Source: an uncultured Alphaproteobacteria bacterium (GTDB taxonomy: Bacteria; Pseudomonadota; Alphaproteobacteria; Rhodobacterales; Rhodobacteraceae). Taken from it: a stretch of DNA of 64,000 bases. The DNA is taken from contig CACKFK010000007.1 of assembly GCA_902599445.1 (NCBI GenBank), positions 1 to 64,000 of the forward strand, written 5' to 3'. The translations under genes were made by a program, and so were the position numbers. How positions within the stretch are numbered: position 1 is the stretch's first letter; the number at the start of each line of letters is the position of its first letter. The notes under the pieces were generated by a model that was given only the letters and a program-made list of their open reading frames with translations, was not told where the DNA came from and made no database searches. Shown piece by piece: positions 53,923 to 63,302 of this stretch.

Positions 53923-54318
53923 TTACGAGGCACTATTTTCTTGCTTAGTACCAAAAATTTCTGAAATTGATCTGTGCCTTATAACTAAACACGCGATAGC
54001 AAGCATCAAAATTGCACCTGCTTCATAGAGAAGGTTTTCAGGATCTGATCCCTTGCCTTGTAGAATAATCATTCGACTGAGAGCCGTTATGGCAATAAAT
54101 AATGGAAGAGTGATTGGAATTTTTCTACTTCTATAAAAAACTCCGACCATGCCTAGGACTTCAGTATAGATAAAAAGTAAAAGTAAGTCAGCCAACTCCA
54201 CTTTTCTTTCAAGAATCAACCCATAAATTTCTTGACCCGTAGCAAAAACAGTAGCTATCCCAATAGTGACCAAAAGGATACGCTCGACAGCTTTAATTAC
54301 CAATTCAAAATCCACCAT
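53923..54318 (-). CDS. psiE: PsiE-like membrane protein
   Basis: The 131-aa protein has four hydrophobic helices, and the family landmarks are visible: LILERKVELADLLLLFIYTEVLGMVGVFYRSRKIPITLPLFIAITALSRMII. PsiE (phosphate-starvation-inducible E) proteins are inner-membrane proteins of unknown mechanism induced by phosphate limitation. An AAAGGAG site lies 4-6 bp before the ATG. No Pho box can be picked out by eye. Confidence 0.85.
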   Translation of the reverse strand: MVDFELVIKAVERILLVTIGIATVFATGQEIYGLILERKVELADLLLLFIYTEVLGMVGVFYRSRKIPITLPLFIAITALSRMIILQGKGSDPENLLYEAGAILMLAIACLVIRHRSISEIFGTKQENSAS

Positions 54319-54576
54319 GCTTAACTCCTTTCGCTACCGAACAATGTAAGCACTATACAAATGAAACAAGAGTAGATCAAAAAGAATATACTGTTAAGAA
54401 TGTTCGTTCTCAAGAGATAAGATTTCCTGGGACTCATTACAAATTCTACTTGAAGCCTTAACCATTTCTTCAGCAAATGATTTCCTAGTAGAATGTAACA
54501 CATTGGCTTAGGAACAGAATTATTCTCACAGACCTATATGTAGGACACACCGTCACATAAAGTCTCGAACAGTAAA

Positions 54577-54640
54577 AATATGTGAACAGTAGCGTTTCCT
54601 TCGGTTAGGGTATAGCTTTTTGGGGTGGGAGTTAAAAGTT
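54577..54640 (+). repeat. dispersed intergenic repeat, copy C
   Basis: Reads GTGAACAGTAGCGTTTCCTT, CGGTTAGGG, TATAGC, TTTTTGGGGTGGG. It matches copy D best in the right half and copy A in the left. The 3' side lacks the C-rich hairpin arm. It lies between the psiE and pssA genes. Confidence 0.6.
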
Positions 54641-54754
54641 ATTTCAAGAGTTGACTGTAGTTGCACGAAAACATGCCCCCTAAGTGCCACTTTTAACCCT
54701 TTTTCAGTCAGTTGATGTAAGTTAGTGCCTTAGAATTTAATGATTTAATTACAT

Positions 54755-55498
54755 TCATCTATGGCGTTGCGCCTTTCCGGTGATAATCGAAGTTAGTACT
54801 AGTAGGATATAGCTAATGCATAAACCGATCAAGGTTATCCAGACATAGTTTAAAACTGCTGCGCCAATAACAGCGAAGCCAATCAGAAAATATTTAGAAT
54901 TTTTTGGGGAAGTGGTTACAACTTTAAATGACCAGGTTGGAATATTGCTAACCATCAAAAACCCTATGAGTATCAAATGGCCACAGATAGCAAGAGATGG
55001 TAACAAATTAACCATCTCGAACGCAAATGAAAAATACATAGGAAGCATTACTAAAAGGGCTGCTGCTGGGGCTGGAACGCCAGTGAGATAACCACCGGAA
55101 TTAACTTCTTCATCAGACTTACTAGCCACATTAAAACGTGCCAGACGAACTACACAACATACCACATAGATCTGTACTGAAAACCAGCCTATGCCTTGCA
55201 GATCTTGCAACGCCCAGAAGTATAAAACAAAAGGCGGGGCAACGCCAAAATTCAAGACATCAGCCAACGAATCTAGTTCTGCACCTAACTTACTATCGCT
55301 CCTTAACAACCGAGCCACACGACCATCTAATCCATCAAGAATACTTGCCAACAAGATTAGTTGGACAGCACTTTGGAATCTACTTTCAAAGCCGTGTTTG
55401 ATGGCTGTTACCCCAAGACAAATAGCCGCAATAGTCATCATGTTAGGCAATAATTGGTTAAGTGAAAGCTCAAATTTTTGATTTTTTATTTTGCCCAT
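54755..55498 (-). CDS. pssA: CDP-diacylglycerol-serine O-phosphatidyltransferase
   Basis: The 247-aa membrane protein has the CDP-alcohol phosphatidyltransferase motif (DGLDGRVARLL, then GAELDSLADVLNFG) between helices. LPNMMTIAAICLGVTAI at the start and the length are typical of type II PssA. It makes phosphatidylserine from CDP-diacylglycerol and serine. The psd gene ends 3 bp upstream of its start, so the two consecutive steps of phosphatidylethanolamine synthesis form an operon. Confidence 0.92.
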   Translation of the reverse strand: MGKIKNQKFELSLNQLLPNMMTIAAICLGVTAIKHGFESRFQSAVQLILLASILDGLDGRVARLLRSDSKLGAELDSLADVLNFGVAPPFVLYFWALQDLQGIGWFSVQIYVVCCVVRLARFNVASKSDEEVNSGGYLTGVPAPAAALLVMLPMYFSFAFEMVNLLPSLAICGHLILIGFLMVSNIPTWSFKVVTTSPKNSKYFLIGFAVIGAAVLNYVWITLIGLCISYILLVLTSIITGKAQRHR

Positions 55499-55501
55499 TA
55501 T

Positions 55502-56194
55502 TCATTCCTTCCGGCCAGCACGTGCTAGTTCTGTGCTAGTTAAATCTGCTATTACCGTCTCGCCTGAAACCATAGTTTGCCCAAGGCACACAAGCGGTTG
55601 TACTCCATGTGGTAAATATATATCGACGCGCGATCCAAATCGGATCAAACCAAACCTTTGTCCAGTACGCAATGTCTGCTTAGGTTGTACAAATGATACT
55701 ATACGCCGAGCAACCAGACCAGCGATCTGTACCAGCACTATTTGCCGCCCGTCAGGGATTTGAAGCACCAAACTGTTGCGTTCGTTATCAACGCTAGCTT
55801 TATCTAATGAGGCGTTGAAAAACTTGCCTGGACGATAATTAATCTCAATCACCTCTCCAGCTATAGGTGAGCGGTTCACATGACAATCAAATACATTCAT
55901 AAACACGCTAACCCTCGTCAGAGGCTCTCTCTTTGTCCTGAGTTCTGGTGGAGGCATAGTTTTTTCAATCAATGAAATCACCCCATCTGCTGGACTCACT
56001 AATAGGCCGTCGCGCACTGGCGTTGTACGTTTCGGATCTCGAAAAAAATAATAGCACCAGACGGTAAGAGCAATTCCGACCCACCCTAACGGAAGATAAA
56101 TAAGGAATAAAATCACTGAAGCAGCAAAAAAAATTAGCACAAATTTTATACCCTCAGGATGCACAGGTTTAATAAATGTGTTTAGCATATTCAT
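55502..56194 (-). CDS. psd: phosphatidylserine decarboxylase (short form)
   Basis: The track starts at 56242, but family members begin at the equivalent of [15 protein letters not shown], so I place the start at 56194. The 230-aa proenzyme has two N-terminal helices and the conserved [42 protein letters not shown] and [12 protein letters not shown]. Cleavage at the Gly-Ser in the last block creates the pyruvoyl group. It makes phosphatidylethanolamine. The same short form, with pssA directly downstream, is common in Alphaproteobacteria. Confidence 0.92.
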   Translation of the reverse strand: MNMLNTFIKPVHPEGIKFVLIFFAASVILFLIYLPLGWVGIALTVWCYYFFRDPKRTTPVRDGLLVSPADGVISLIEKTMPPPELRTKREPLTRVSVFMNVFDCHVNRSPIAGEVIEINYRPGKFFNASLDKASVDNERNSLVLQIPDGRQIVLVQIAGLVARRIVSFVQPKQTLRTGQRFGLIRFGSRVDIYLPHGVQPLVCLGQTMVSGETVIADLTSTELARAGRKE

Positions 56195-56242
56195 TTTAAC
56201 ATTATATTCTCTTAGTTTATTCAACAGTAAGCCAATTAACAA

Positions 56243-56718
56243 AAAGCATGTAAAAAGCGGATATAATAACCCTGCAGCTTACTATCTTCAAAAAAATAAA
56301 TTTATAGTTATCTCTTTTGTTTTAGGGGATAATTAATAAAATATGTTGTAATTATATCATCTGATGAAGATATTGTTAATGCTACTTGTCACAAGATTTA
56401 ATTCAATAGCACTTCCACACTTAAGATAGCAGGGACTGCTACCTCTATATTTACACCTAAAAAGAGAAGAAACGCTTCCAAAAGTCTACCATTTTTAGAA
56501 CTAAGAAACCGTAAGAAGGTACGGTCAGTAATTTTGAAAAGTCTCCCTTGCACGTTAGTGTTGGTATAAACTGATCAACTCATAATTTTATGTTGAAATT
56601 TCTAGAATTTCTATATCATCAGTTATTCCCTTAAGGGTATGAAGTCCTAAACTTCTCGTATTAATTTTAGAACCTGCAATTTTTTTCAAGAAGTGCAAGT
56701 TGTATTTTTTTTATTTTT
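56243..56718. other. intergenic, 476 bp, possible coding remnant
   Basis: A divergent spacer holding the psd promoter. On the minus strand a frame ending near 56399 reads RLLEAFLLFLGVNIEVAVPAIL and looks protein-like, but it has no start and no family I know. No ORF above 60 codons and no repeat copy is present. Confidence 0.35.
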
Positions 56719-56727
56719 TTGCATTAT

Positions 56728-57390
56728 ATGAATATGAGTCGCCGCCTAAATCTTCCTGAGACAGCCAGCGTCGCAACTTATGAGAGCGACGGTCGTCTTA
56801 ATGCACCGTCTGCAGTTAGAAATGCTGAACCTATTGTCACATTAGTACGAAAGACAGCAATCAAATCAGGCAACGCACTGGAGATAGCCAGCGGTACTGG
56901 CCAGCATATTGTAAAACTTGCCTCTGCTTTGCCACTTCTAAATTGGCAGCCCTCAGACGTGGATGAAGCCCGTATTAAAAGTATTTGTTGTTGGAGTGAT
57001 GACCAGCATTTAACAAACCTAAAACCTCCATGCCTGTTAGATGCAACTGCGGAAGGTTGGTCTGCAGAGCATCATGGTCAAGACCTTATTCTCTTGGTGA
57101 ACTTACTACATTTGATTAGCACTAAAGAAACAAAAATTTTGGTTGAAGAAATGTCCAAGGCGCTGGCTTCAAATGGACTTTCAATTATTTACGGACCTTT
57201 TATGCGTAGCGGAAAGCTAATTAGTAAGAACGACATGGAGTTTCATCATAGCTTAATTAATACTGACCCTGATTTGGGATACAAAAATGACGTCGACATG
57301 TTGAATTTGTTTAGTGAGGCAGGATTAGTCCATTTGAGTACTGAGAAAATGCCTGCAAATAACTTGGCTTTTATACTTCAAAAACCCTGA
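56728..57390 (+). CDS. DUF938 family, SAM-dependent methyltransferase-like
   Basis: The track opens at TTG; ATG at 56728 is equally possible and gives MNMSRRLNLPETASVATYESDGRL. The 220-aa product has the DUF938 features: an N-terminal PSAVRNAEPIVTLV, the SAM-binding LEIASGTGQHIVKLA, a WQPSDVDE loop and LVNLLHLIS. It resembles a small-molecule methyltransferase, but no substrate is known for the family. Its neighbours (psd, photolyases) give no hint. Confidence 0.8.
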   Translation: MNMSRRLNLPETASVATYESDGRLNAPSAVRNAEPIVTLVRKTAIKSGNALEIASGTGQHIVKLASALPLLNWQPSDVDEARIKSICCWSDDQHLTNLKPPCLLDATAEGWSAEHHGQDLILLVNLLHLISTKETKILVEEMSKALASNGLSIIYGPFMRSGKLISKNDMEFHHSLINTDPDLGYKNDVDMLNLFSEAGLVHLSTEKMPANNLAFILQKP

Positions 57391-57738
57391 ATAGGTCTTT
57401 CCATCCAATAACATTACTAATTAATACCATTTTTGAGGGTAGGGTGTGTATATTCTAGCAACATGTATCGGCTAACTTCAGTCTGCTATAGTTTCGTACT
57501 GACAGAATCATGGCCTTTCGGGATGGAAGTACGATTGTATCGGTAATTAGTGTCAGCACTGGAATGGTCAAGCCTATGTAGCACTTTATCTAGAGTTTCT
57601 CCCTTATACAGTAGTGTTTCACATAAGTTACCTCATCCCGTACCTCACACATCTAAATAATATCTGTATGCGAATTATAGCCTTTGAGGCATGAGAGAGA
57701 CTCTGAGAGCTGAACAGCTAAAATAAGCCTTATACTAC
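57391..57738. other. intergenic, 348 bp, no supported gene
   Basis: Spacer between convergent DUF938 and photolyase genes. A minus-strand frame of about 38 codons (GETLDKVLHRLDHSSAD) weakly recalls the C-terminal part of tyrosine recombinases but lacks any catalytic residue I can point to. I see no att-like repeat and no terminator. Confidence 0.35.
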
Positions 57739-59163
57739 TCATGTTTCCCCGCGTTTTAAGGATTGAAATGCCTGAAGCGCGGACTCACGTGATTGTTTGA
57801 GATCAACTACGGGGTATGGGTAGGTTGATCCCATCTTGATACATGATTCTCTTAAAACAAGCTCTGGAGCCTCCCATGGGTTAAAGAGGTATTTATTTGG
57901 TAGGGAGGAAATTTCGGGTATGTATTGGCGAACATATTTGCCATCGGGATCAAATTTTTGCCCTTGGGTTACTGGATTGAAAATGCGAAAATAAGGTGCG
58001 GCATCAGCCCCACATCCCGAAATCCATTGCCAACTAGCGCTATTATTAGCCAGATCAGCATCAACGAGGGTTTCCCAGAACCAGCGCTCTCCATAATTCC
58101 AGTGTAATAGTAGATTTTTCACTAGGAATGAGCCGACAATCATTCGTACCCGATTATGCATATAACCTGTCTGCCATAGTTCACGCATGCCAGCATCCAC
58201 CATGGGTATACCAGTCTTTCCTGTTTGCCATGCATGTAAGTGATCTGCATTTTCCACCCATGGAAAAGAATCAAACTTCGATTGTAGGTTTTTACGTGGT
58301 AATTCCGGGTTATGATAAAGCTGACTATACGAAAACTCACGCCAACCTAACTCGCTACAAAAGTGCTCAATATGCTTATCATCACCAATACTTCTAACTG
58401 CATGCCATAGCTGGTTAGGCGATATTTCTCCAAAATGGAGATAGGGTGATAAGCGCGATACATAAGACTTTGCTGGGAGGTTTCGGCCATCTTTATAAAA
58501 AGAAAGTCCTTCATCAGCAAAAGCTTCAAATCTCTTGCGAGCACCTTCCTCACCAATATCCCAATGAGGCTCAAGCTTTTTATCCCATGGTATTTTTTTT
58601 GGTAGAAGACCCAACGCACCAATTCCAGAATGATCAAGGTCCCCAACATAGTTGGCATTCTCCGGTGCTGATAAAGGCGAACGAGGTTCTACAGAATTTA
58701 AGCAGCCTTTGCGGTAAAATGGTGTAAAGACTTTATAGGGCGTTCCAACGTCTTTTTTAATAGTCCAAGGCTCCCACAATAATGAGCCACTGAATGTATG
58801 AGCCTCTATTCCACGTGTTTTAAGATTTACTTTAATCAGTGCATCACGATGCATGCGCCATGGTTCATAACATCGGTTCCAATACACTGCTTCAACGTCA
58901 AAACACGTTAGAATATTATCAAGAACCACTTGCGGATTTCCTTGATACACTGAGAGCATGCCACCCAAGGACAGATTTAATGCTTCCAGAGAATGATGCA
59001 GCCACCAACGACTCGCACCACCCATGACATGGTCTCCCGCATTTTCATCGTCTAAAATATAGATTGGTAAAACGGCCTCATGCTCTGCCGCTTTTGTTAA
59101 TGCTGGATTATCAGATAACCTTAAGTCTTGACGAAACCAGTGGATTGAGATTTTTTTTTTCAT
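57739..59163 (-). CDS. phrB: class I CPD photolyase/cryptochrome-family protein
   Basis: The 474-aa protein has an N-terminal antenna-binding Rossmann domain (IHWFRQDLRLSDNPAL) and a C-terminal FAD domain. The canonical photolyase core is present: GMRELWQTGYMHNRVRMIVGSFLVKNLL, WQWISGCGADAAPYFRIFNP and FDPDGKYVRQYIPE. The Trp residues in the FAD domain fit the electron-transfer chain. It repairs cyclobutane pyrimidine dimers using blue light. It overlaps the upstream photolyase-like gene by four bases and is probably co-expressed with it. Confidence 0.9.
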   Translation of the reverse strand: MKKKISIHWFRQDLRLSDNPALTKAAEHEAVLPIYILDDENAGDHVMGGASRWWLHHSLEALNLSLGGMLSVYQGNPQVVLDNILTCFDVEAVYWNRCYEPWRMHRDALIKVNLKTRGIEAHTFSGSLLWEPWTIKKDVGTPYKVFTPFYRKGCLNSVEPRSPLSAPENANYVGDLDHSGIGALGLLPKKIPWDKKLEPHWDIGEEGARKRFEAFADEGLSFYKDGRNLPAKSYVSRLSPYLHFGEISPNQLWHAVRSIGDDKHIEHFCSELGWREFSYSQLYHNPELPRKNLQSKFDSFPWVENADHLHAWQTGKTGIPMVDAGMRELWQTGYMHNRVRMIVGSFLVKNLLLHWNYGERWFWETLVDADLANNSASWQWISGCGADAAPYFRIFNPVTQGQKFDPDGKYVRQYIPEISSLPNKYLFNPWEAPELVLRESCIKMGSTYPYPVVDLKQSRESALQAFQSLKRGET

Positions 59164-60662
59164 AGTGGTAATACTCCTTGAGCCTGATTTTTCTTCTTCC
59201 CCACTTTTCTGGACAGGCCAGACTTACGGCTGCCATGTTTACTCACAATTTTTTGAGCCTTTTCTTTATGGACGGTATTATTTTTTCTCAAACCATAGAG
59301 TTTGTCAGCTGCAGATTTTCGTGCTGTTTTTTCATCAACAATGGGCATAGGGTACCCATTTAATTGTGAAGCAGCTTGCCATGGCATATGGATAAATTCC
59401 TGATCCATCGCTCGTAGTTCTGGAATCCAGCGACGAATAAAAATACCTTCTGGGTCGTGATCAATTCCCTGTTTAATTGGATTATAAATGCGAATGGCAT
59501 TTATCCCTGTTGTGCCTGACTGCATTTGGACTTGGCTGTAATGAATACCCGGCTCATAGTCAGTAAACAAATTTGCCAAGTGCAACGCTGGTTTTCGCCA
59601 GTGGAGCCAAAGATGATGACTTGCAAAGCTCATCACCATGGCACGCATGCGAAAATTCAACCAACCCGTCGCTGTCAAAGCTCGCATACAGGCATCCAAC
59701 ATCGGATAGCCTGTCATGCCAGATTTCCATGATTCAAAATAATCGTCGTTGAAATGACCTGCTCTCAAAGCGTTATAGGCAGGGTGCATATTTTCAAACT
59801 CAATGCTTGGCTCATCTTCGAGTTTTTGAATGAAATGGCAGTGCCAGCGCAAACGCTCAGAGAAAGACCTGATGGCGCTTGCCCATTTCCCTTTTTCACT
59901 ATTGGGAATGTTTTTTATGTCTTGATCACGCTTCTCACAAGCTTGGAACACTTCGCGCATCGATAATGTACCAAATGCTAGGTGGGTCGAGAGCCTTGAA
60001 CAGCTCTCAAAGGCTGTTAAAGGCGATGACATCTTTTTCGTATAACCTTCACCGCGCCCATAGAGAAAGCTATTCAATAATTTAAGCCCCTCATTACGGC
60101 CACCTTTCTGCAAACCACTCAACCCATCCTCACGAAGTCCCAATTTTGTATAACTTGGCAATGCATCGATTGGCTCATCTATTGTTTGGAGGTTTAAAGG
60201 CTTATCTATAAGAGGTTGTTTCATCTGATGATTCCAACGTTTTGCCCATCCATCACGATCATCCAAACAGCGTATTACACCATTCTGGACCGGCTCATGC
60301 CATGGAATATTGTGTGATTTGCACCAGAGTTTCACCGCCTTATCACGTTCATATGTCCAGCCATTCCATGTTTCCTTATGTGACCATAAACCGTCAATAG
60401 GATGACGTGTACGGAGATCATCTAAAACATCCACCGCATTTCCAGTTTTTATAATCAACTTTAGAAAAAGTTGCTCTAAAGCTTGTTTAAGCTCACACAA
60501 GCAGTCTTGCAAAAACACGTAATGCCGATAGCTCATGTCAGGCTGAAGCCATAGCTCTGGTTCAAGAATATAGAGTGGTAGAACAGGCCCATGTTTGGCA
60601 GCTTGCGCCAAAGCTTCATTATCCACTATGCGTAAATCTCTTTTGAACCAAATAATTTTCAC
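59160..60662 (-). CDS. second photolyase/cryptochrome-family protein, divergent FAD pocket
   Basis: The 500-aa protein has the photolyase N-terminal domain (IIWFKRDLRIVDNEAL) and the FAD domain start (RLSTHLAFGTLSMREVFQA). The pocket segment that is usually WQW...GTDAAPYFRIFNP reads QVQMQSGTTGINAIRIYNP here, so it belongs to a separate subgroup. The tail from about residue 455 is Lys/Arg-rich (KHGSRKSGLSRKVGKKKNQ), which may bind DNA. Function could be repair, signalling or both. The four-base overlap with the CPD photolyase gene implies one operon. Confidence 0.85.
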   Translation of the reverse strand: MKIIWFKRDLRIVDNEALAQAAKHGPVLPLYILEPELWLQPDMSYRHYVFLQDCLCELKQALEQLFLKLIIKTGNAVDVLDDLRTRHPIDGLWSHKETWNGWTYERDKAVKLWCKSHNIPWHEPVQNGVIRCLDDRDGWAKRWNHQMKQPLIDKPLNLQTIDEPIDALPSYTKLGLREDGLSGLQKGGRNEGLKLLNSFLYGRGEGYTKKMSSPLTAFESCSRLSTHLAFGTLSMREVFQACEKRDQDIKNIPNSEKGKWASAIRSFSERLRWHCHFIQKLEDEPSIEFENMHPAYNALRAGHFNDDYFESWKSGMTGYPMLDACMRALTATGWLNFRMRAMVMSFASHHLWLHWRKPALHLANLFTDYEPGIHYSQVQMQSGTTGINAIRIYNPIKQGIDHDPEGIFIRRWIPELRAMDQEFIHMPWQAASQLNGYPMPIVDEKTARKSAADKLYGLRKNNTVHKEKAQKIVSKHGSRKSGLSRKVGKKKNQAQGVLPL

Positions 60663-60859
60663 TCAACTACGCCAATTTTTTTATCTTTTCTTCCAGAAAA
60701 ACGTTTGTACTGTAAGCGAAAACTGCATGACTTAAGGTTGGGTCTCATCAGCATAATTGTTTCAGATTCTAACAAACATGTGAGTTCCTGAATATCATCA
60801 AATGATTTTTTATCATACCAAGCCATTTCAATAATTTCGCTGCACTATGCTATTTTCAG

Positions 60860-61561
60860 TCATGAACAGATCTCCTTACCGTCCCACGCAAAACATTTTC
60901 CTGTCTGCTCGACGCTCAGATTTTCTAGAACAGCTAACAACTTCTCAGCGGAGTATTCAGGCGTAAAAAGTTGCCCATCAGCGACATTTCCTTGAAATGG
61001 TTTCGATAAATCACTGTCGACTGTACCAGGATGAAGACCAACGATAATTGCGTGCTTGTTTCGTCGGCCAACTTCAATAGCCGCATTTTTAATAATCATA
61101 TTCAGTGCTGCTTTTGAAGCACGATATGCATACCAACCGCCAAGCTGATTATCTGATATACTTCCTACTCGAGCTGATAAAGCCGAGAAGATGGATAGCT
61201 TCTCTTTATTTAGCTTTGGCAGAAAATATTTAGCGATAAGTGCAGGTGTAATGGTATTTACTTCGAAAACACGATGAAATTTTTCGGCGGACAAGTCTCG
61301 CAAAGATTTTTCGGGTATCAACTTCTCTTCATGCAGAATGCCGTTAGCCACAATTACCAAATCTAAAGACTTTTCTTTTGCCGCTAATTCGGCGGCTTCG
61401 GCAATAGAATCCTCGCTACTGTAATCAATGTTGTGCTCACCATTTCTCGAGAATGCAAACAAACTAGCGTTTGGATATTTTTGTAACAAGAGGTTTGTAA
61501 ACGCGTTGCCAATAGCACCAGCTGCACCAATAATAACAATATTTTGTGGATCAAAAATCAC
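60860..61561 (-). CDS. short-chain dehydrogenase/reductase
   Basis: The 233-aa product has the SDR cofactor loop (IIGAAGAIGNAFTNLL), a weak NANGIL-type strand (VIVANGILHEE), and the catalytic Ser and YxxxK (FSALSARVGSISDN, YAYRASKAALN). It resembles the C-factor/CsgA-like SDR group. Genes of this kind often lie beside photolyase genes in marine Proteobacteria. It overlaps the FAD oxidoreductase gene by four bases, and transcription runs toward the photolyases' upstream end with 197 bp between. Confidence 0.85.
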   Translation of the reverse strand: MIFDPQNIVIIGAAGAIGNAFTNLLLQKYPNASLFAFSRNGEHNIDYSSEDSIAEAAELAAKEKSLDLVIVANGILHEEKLIPEKSLRDLSAEKFHRVFEVNTITPALIAKYFLPKLNKEKLSIFSALSARVGSISDNQLGGWYAYRASKAALNMIIKNAAIEVGRRNKHAIIVGLHPGTVDSDLSKPFQGNVADGQLFTPEYSAEKLLAVLENLSVEQTGKCFAWDGKEICS

Positions 61562-62544
61562 AAAGCGCTCTCTTTCATTTTTGAAGCCAAATTGAAGGCA
61601 GAGTTGAATGCCCCCTCAACGCGGCCACCAAGACACCAATCACCACAGGCTGCTAGCTTGTGTTCATGATCTAGCAATATAGGTTTGATTTGGTCCCTTT
61701 TGGCATTATTCGCATATCTCCACCCGTGAATGGTTTTATAAGCTGCGATACCAACATCACACCCTATAATACGGCTCGTCTCTGCAATTAAATGCAGCAT
61801 TACTTGCTCATGGTCATCCTCGATATGCGCTTCAGCATATTCCTGAGATGAATGAACCATTAAGGTGAAAAAATCTGAGCGTTTTGGTTTATGGCTATTA
61901 ACTGAAATCCAACTTATGCCTGATTCAGTAACATGAGCTGCCTCAAATTCGAGAGGAATATTTTGTTCGAATCCAAGCATCAATGAAAAGCAGGCTCGCA
62001 TCTCTGTAGCATTGACATCAGCATGATATGTGAATGACTTAGGAAGCAACTTTACTGCTTGTGGTGAGGGTGTGGTACATATAACCCAATCAAATCCAGA
62101 ATATTGTTGATAATTCTCATCTATTAATTGCCATGTACCTTGATGATTTAAAGTAACAATCTTTGTATTGATATGCACATCAAGGTCTTTGGCTAAGAAT
62201 TTGGCCACATGGTTCATTCCAGGAATACCAACATACCTGGGCTCTTCGTCACCCCAATTTTCTCTCTCAATAATCTGATTGCCTTTAAATTTCACGTAGC
62301 GAGCATTCCATCGCTCAATGATACCCTGATCTAGCAAAGGCTGAATAAAATCTTGAAATGGTTTTTTCCTTACCGTGAAATATTGTGCACCATGATCAAA
62401 GAAATAGGGATCCGCGTACCGAGTTGACATCCGGCCACTAACACTACGGGCTTTCTCAAAAAGCGTAATGTCAGCGCAATTTTTTAATAAATGAGCAGCT
62501 GAAAGACCAGATAGCCCAGCTCCAACGATGGCAATTTTTGTCAT
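61558..62544 (-). CDS. FAD/NAD(P)-binding oxidoreductase, renalase-like
   Basis: The 328-aa product has the FAD motif (IAIVGAGLSGLSAAHLL, then FEKARSVSGRMSTRYADPYFFDHGAQYFT) that defines bacterial renalase-like amine oxidase-family proteins. The end (LAACGDWCLGGRVEGAFNSAFNLA) closes the FAD site. Known bacterial renalases oxidise misreduced NAD(P)H isomers; this one's substrate is unknown. It is coupled to the SDR gene by a four-base overlap. Both are regularly associated with photolyases, from memory, but a shared function is not shown. Confidence 0.82.
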   Translation of the reverse strand: MTKIAIVGAGLSGLSAAHLLKNCADITLFEKARSVSGRMSTRYADPYFFDHGAQYFTVRKKPFQDFIQPLLDQGIIERWNARYVKFKGNQIIERENWGDEEPRYVGIPGMNHVAKFLAKDLDVHINTKIVTLNHQGTWQLIDENYQQYSGFDWVICTTPSPQAVKLLPKSFTYHADVNATEMRACFSLMLGFEQNIPLEFEAAHVTESGISWISVNSHKPKRSDFFTLMVHSSQEYAEAHIEDDHEQVMLHLIAETSRIIGCDVGIAAYKTIHGWRYANNAKRDQIKPILLDHEHKLAACGDWCLGGRVEGAFNSAFNLASKMKESAL

Positions 62545-62687
62545 GATACAAGTTCTGAAATACTCATGACCTACCCCCTATCGATCCAATTTGAATTTAA
62601 CAAGGATGATTTTTGTGACATTTTATCGCATTTAAAATTCAAATTTTATAAATACCTCAAGCTAATTAGTTTTATGAGGAGTTTATT

Positions 62688-62939
62688 ATGAAAATTTTAT
62701 CAACCTTAATTCTTGCAACTAGTCTCGTGGGATCACAAGCTTTAGCATCTGGTTGCTCTGATATGGCAGCTTTTAAAACCAAAGTGACTAATTTCTTGGA
62801 AACCGCAAATCTCACCAGTGACACCAAAGCTAAAATTAATACCTTATCAACAGAGTGCAAAAATATGCATGATTTGGGTATGGAAGTAAAAGAGATTGAC
62901 TCATGCAAAGAAGTCCTGAATTTGGTTAAAGTTTATTAA
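62688..62939 (+). CDS. small secreted protein, 83 aa, Cys-rich
   Basis: A good GAGGAG site precedes the ATG. A signal peptide (MKILSTLILATSLVGSQALA, cleavage after ALA) leads to a mature part of about 63 residues, helical, with three Cys (SGCSD, STECKNM, DSCKEV) and no family I recognise. It diverges from the renalase-like gene and is followed by a Rho-independent terminator, so it is a one-gene unit that looks highly expressed. Confidence 0.7.
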   Translation: MKILSTLILATSLVGSQALASGCSDMAAFKTKVTNFLETANLTSDTKAKINTLSTECKNMHDLGMEVKEIDSCKEVLNLVKVY

Positions 62940-63004
62940 ATACATTGAGATAAGACCATATATCCTATGGCTTAAAACATATATTAATAGGAATATACCT
63001 ATGA

Positions 63005-63039
63005 GGAGTTCGGAATTTTTTTTGAGCTCCTTTTTTTTT
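63005..63039 (+). terminator. Rho-independent terminator after the small secreted protein gene
   Basis: GGAGTTC and GAGCTCC form a 7-bp stem (one G-U pair) around a T-rich loop, followed by nine T. It lies 65 bp after the stop codon at 62939. This is the clearest terminator in the window. Confidence 0.75.
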
Positions 63040-63202
63040 ATTGATCTAGTGGTAGCATCTTCTTACAACAGAAAATATCTTGTGTCTCATATTCCTGATC
63101 TTGCTCTTCTTGTCTAAAACGCAACGATCTGTGTGCTAATCATGAATTAAACCCAATATAACTAATTTATAATATGATCTGCATAAACTCTTTTGAAAGA
63201 AA

Positions 63203-63266
63203 AATTCGTGAGCAGCATCACTTGCCTGGATTAGGCTTAGCTTTTTGGGGTTGGGGTGATCCTGTC
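63203..63266 (+). repeat. dispersed intergenic repeat, copy D
   Basis: Reads GTGAGCAGCATCACTTGCCTGG, ATTAGGCTTAGC, TTTTTGGGGTTGGGG. It matches the left and right halves of the family most fully. It sits in the spacer between the small secreted protein's terminator and the DUF2256 gene. Confidence 0.6.
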
Positions 63267-63302
63267 TTCACAACTGTAGGGGCAGTATATCCTAGACTTT
63301 AT

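Noticed and set aside
54321-54503. 60-codon hydrophobic ORF just upstream of psiE
   Set aside because: No ribosome binding site, no family pattern, and its 3' end is the psiE ribosome binding site; most likely the psiE leader.
57391-57738. Possible tyrosine recombinase tail (GETLDKVLHRLDHSSAD)
   Set aside because: Too short, no catalytic Arg/His/Tyr set identifiable, no att site or tRNA nearby.
58128-59027. Several plus-strand ORFs within the photolyase genes
   Set aside because: Antisense or out-of-frame shadows of two clearly conserved photolyase-family genes.
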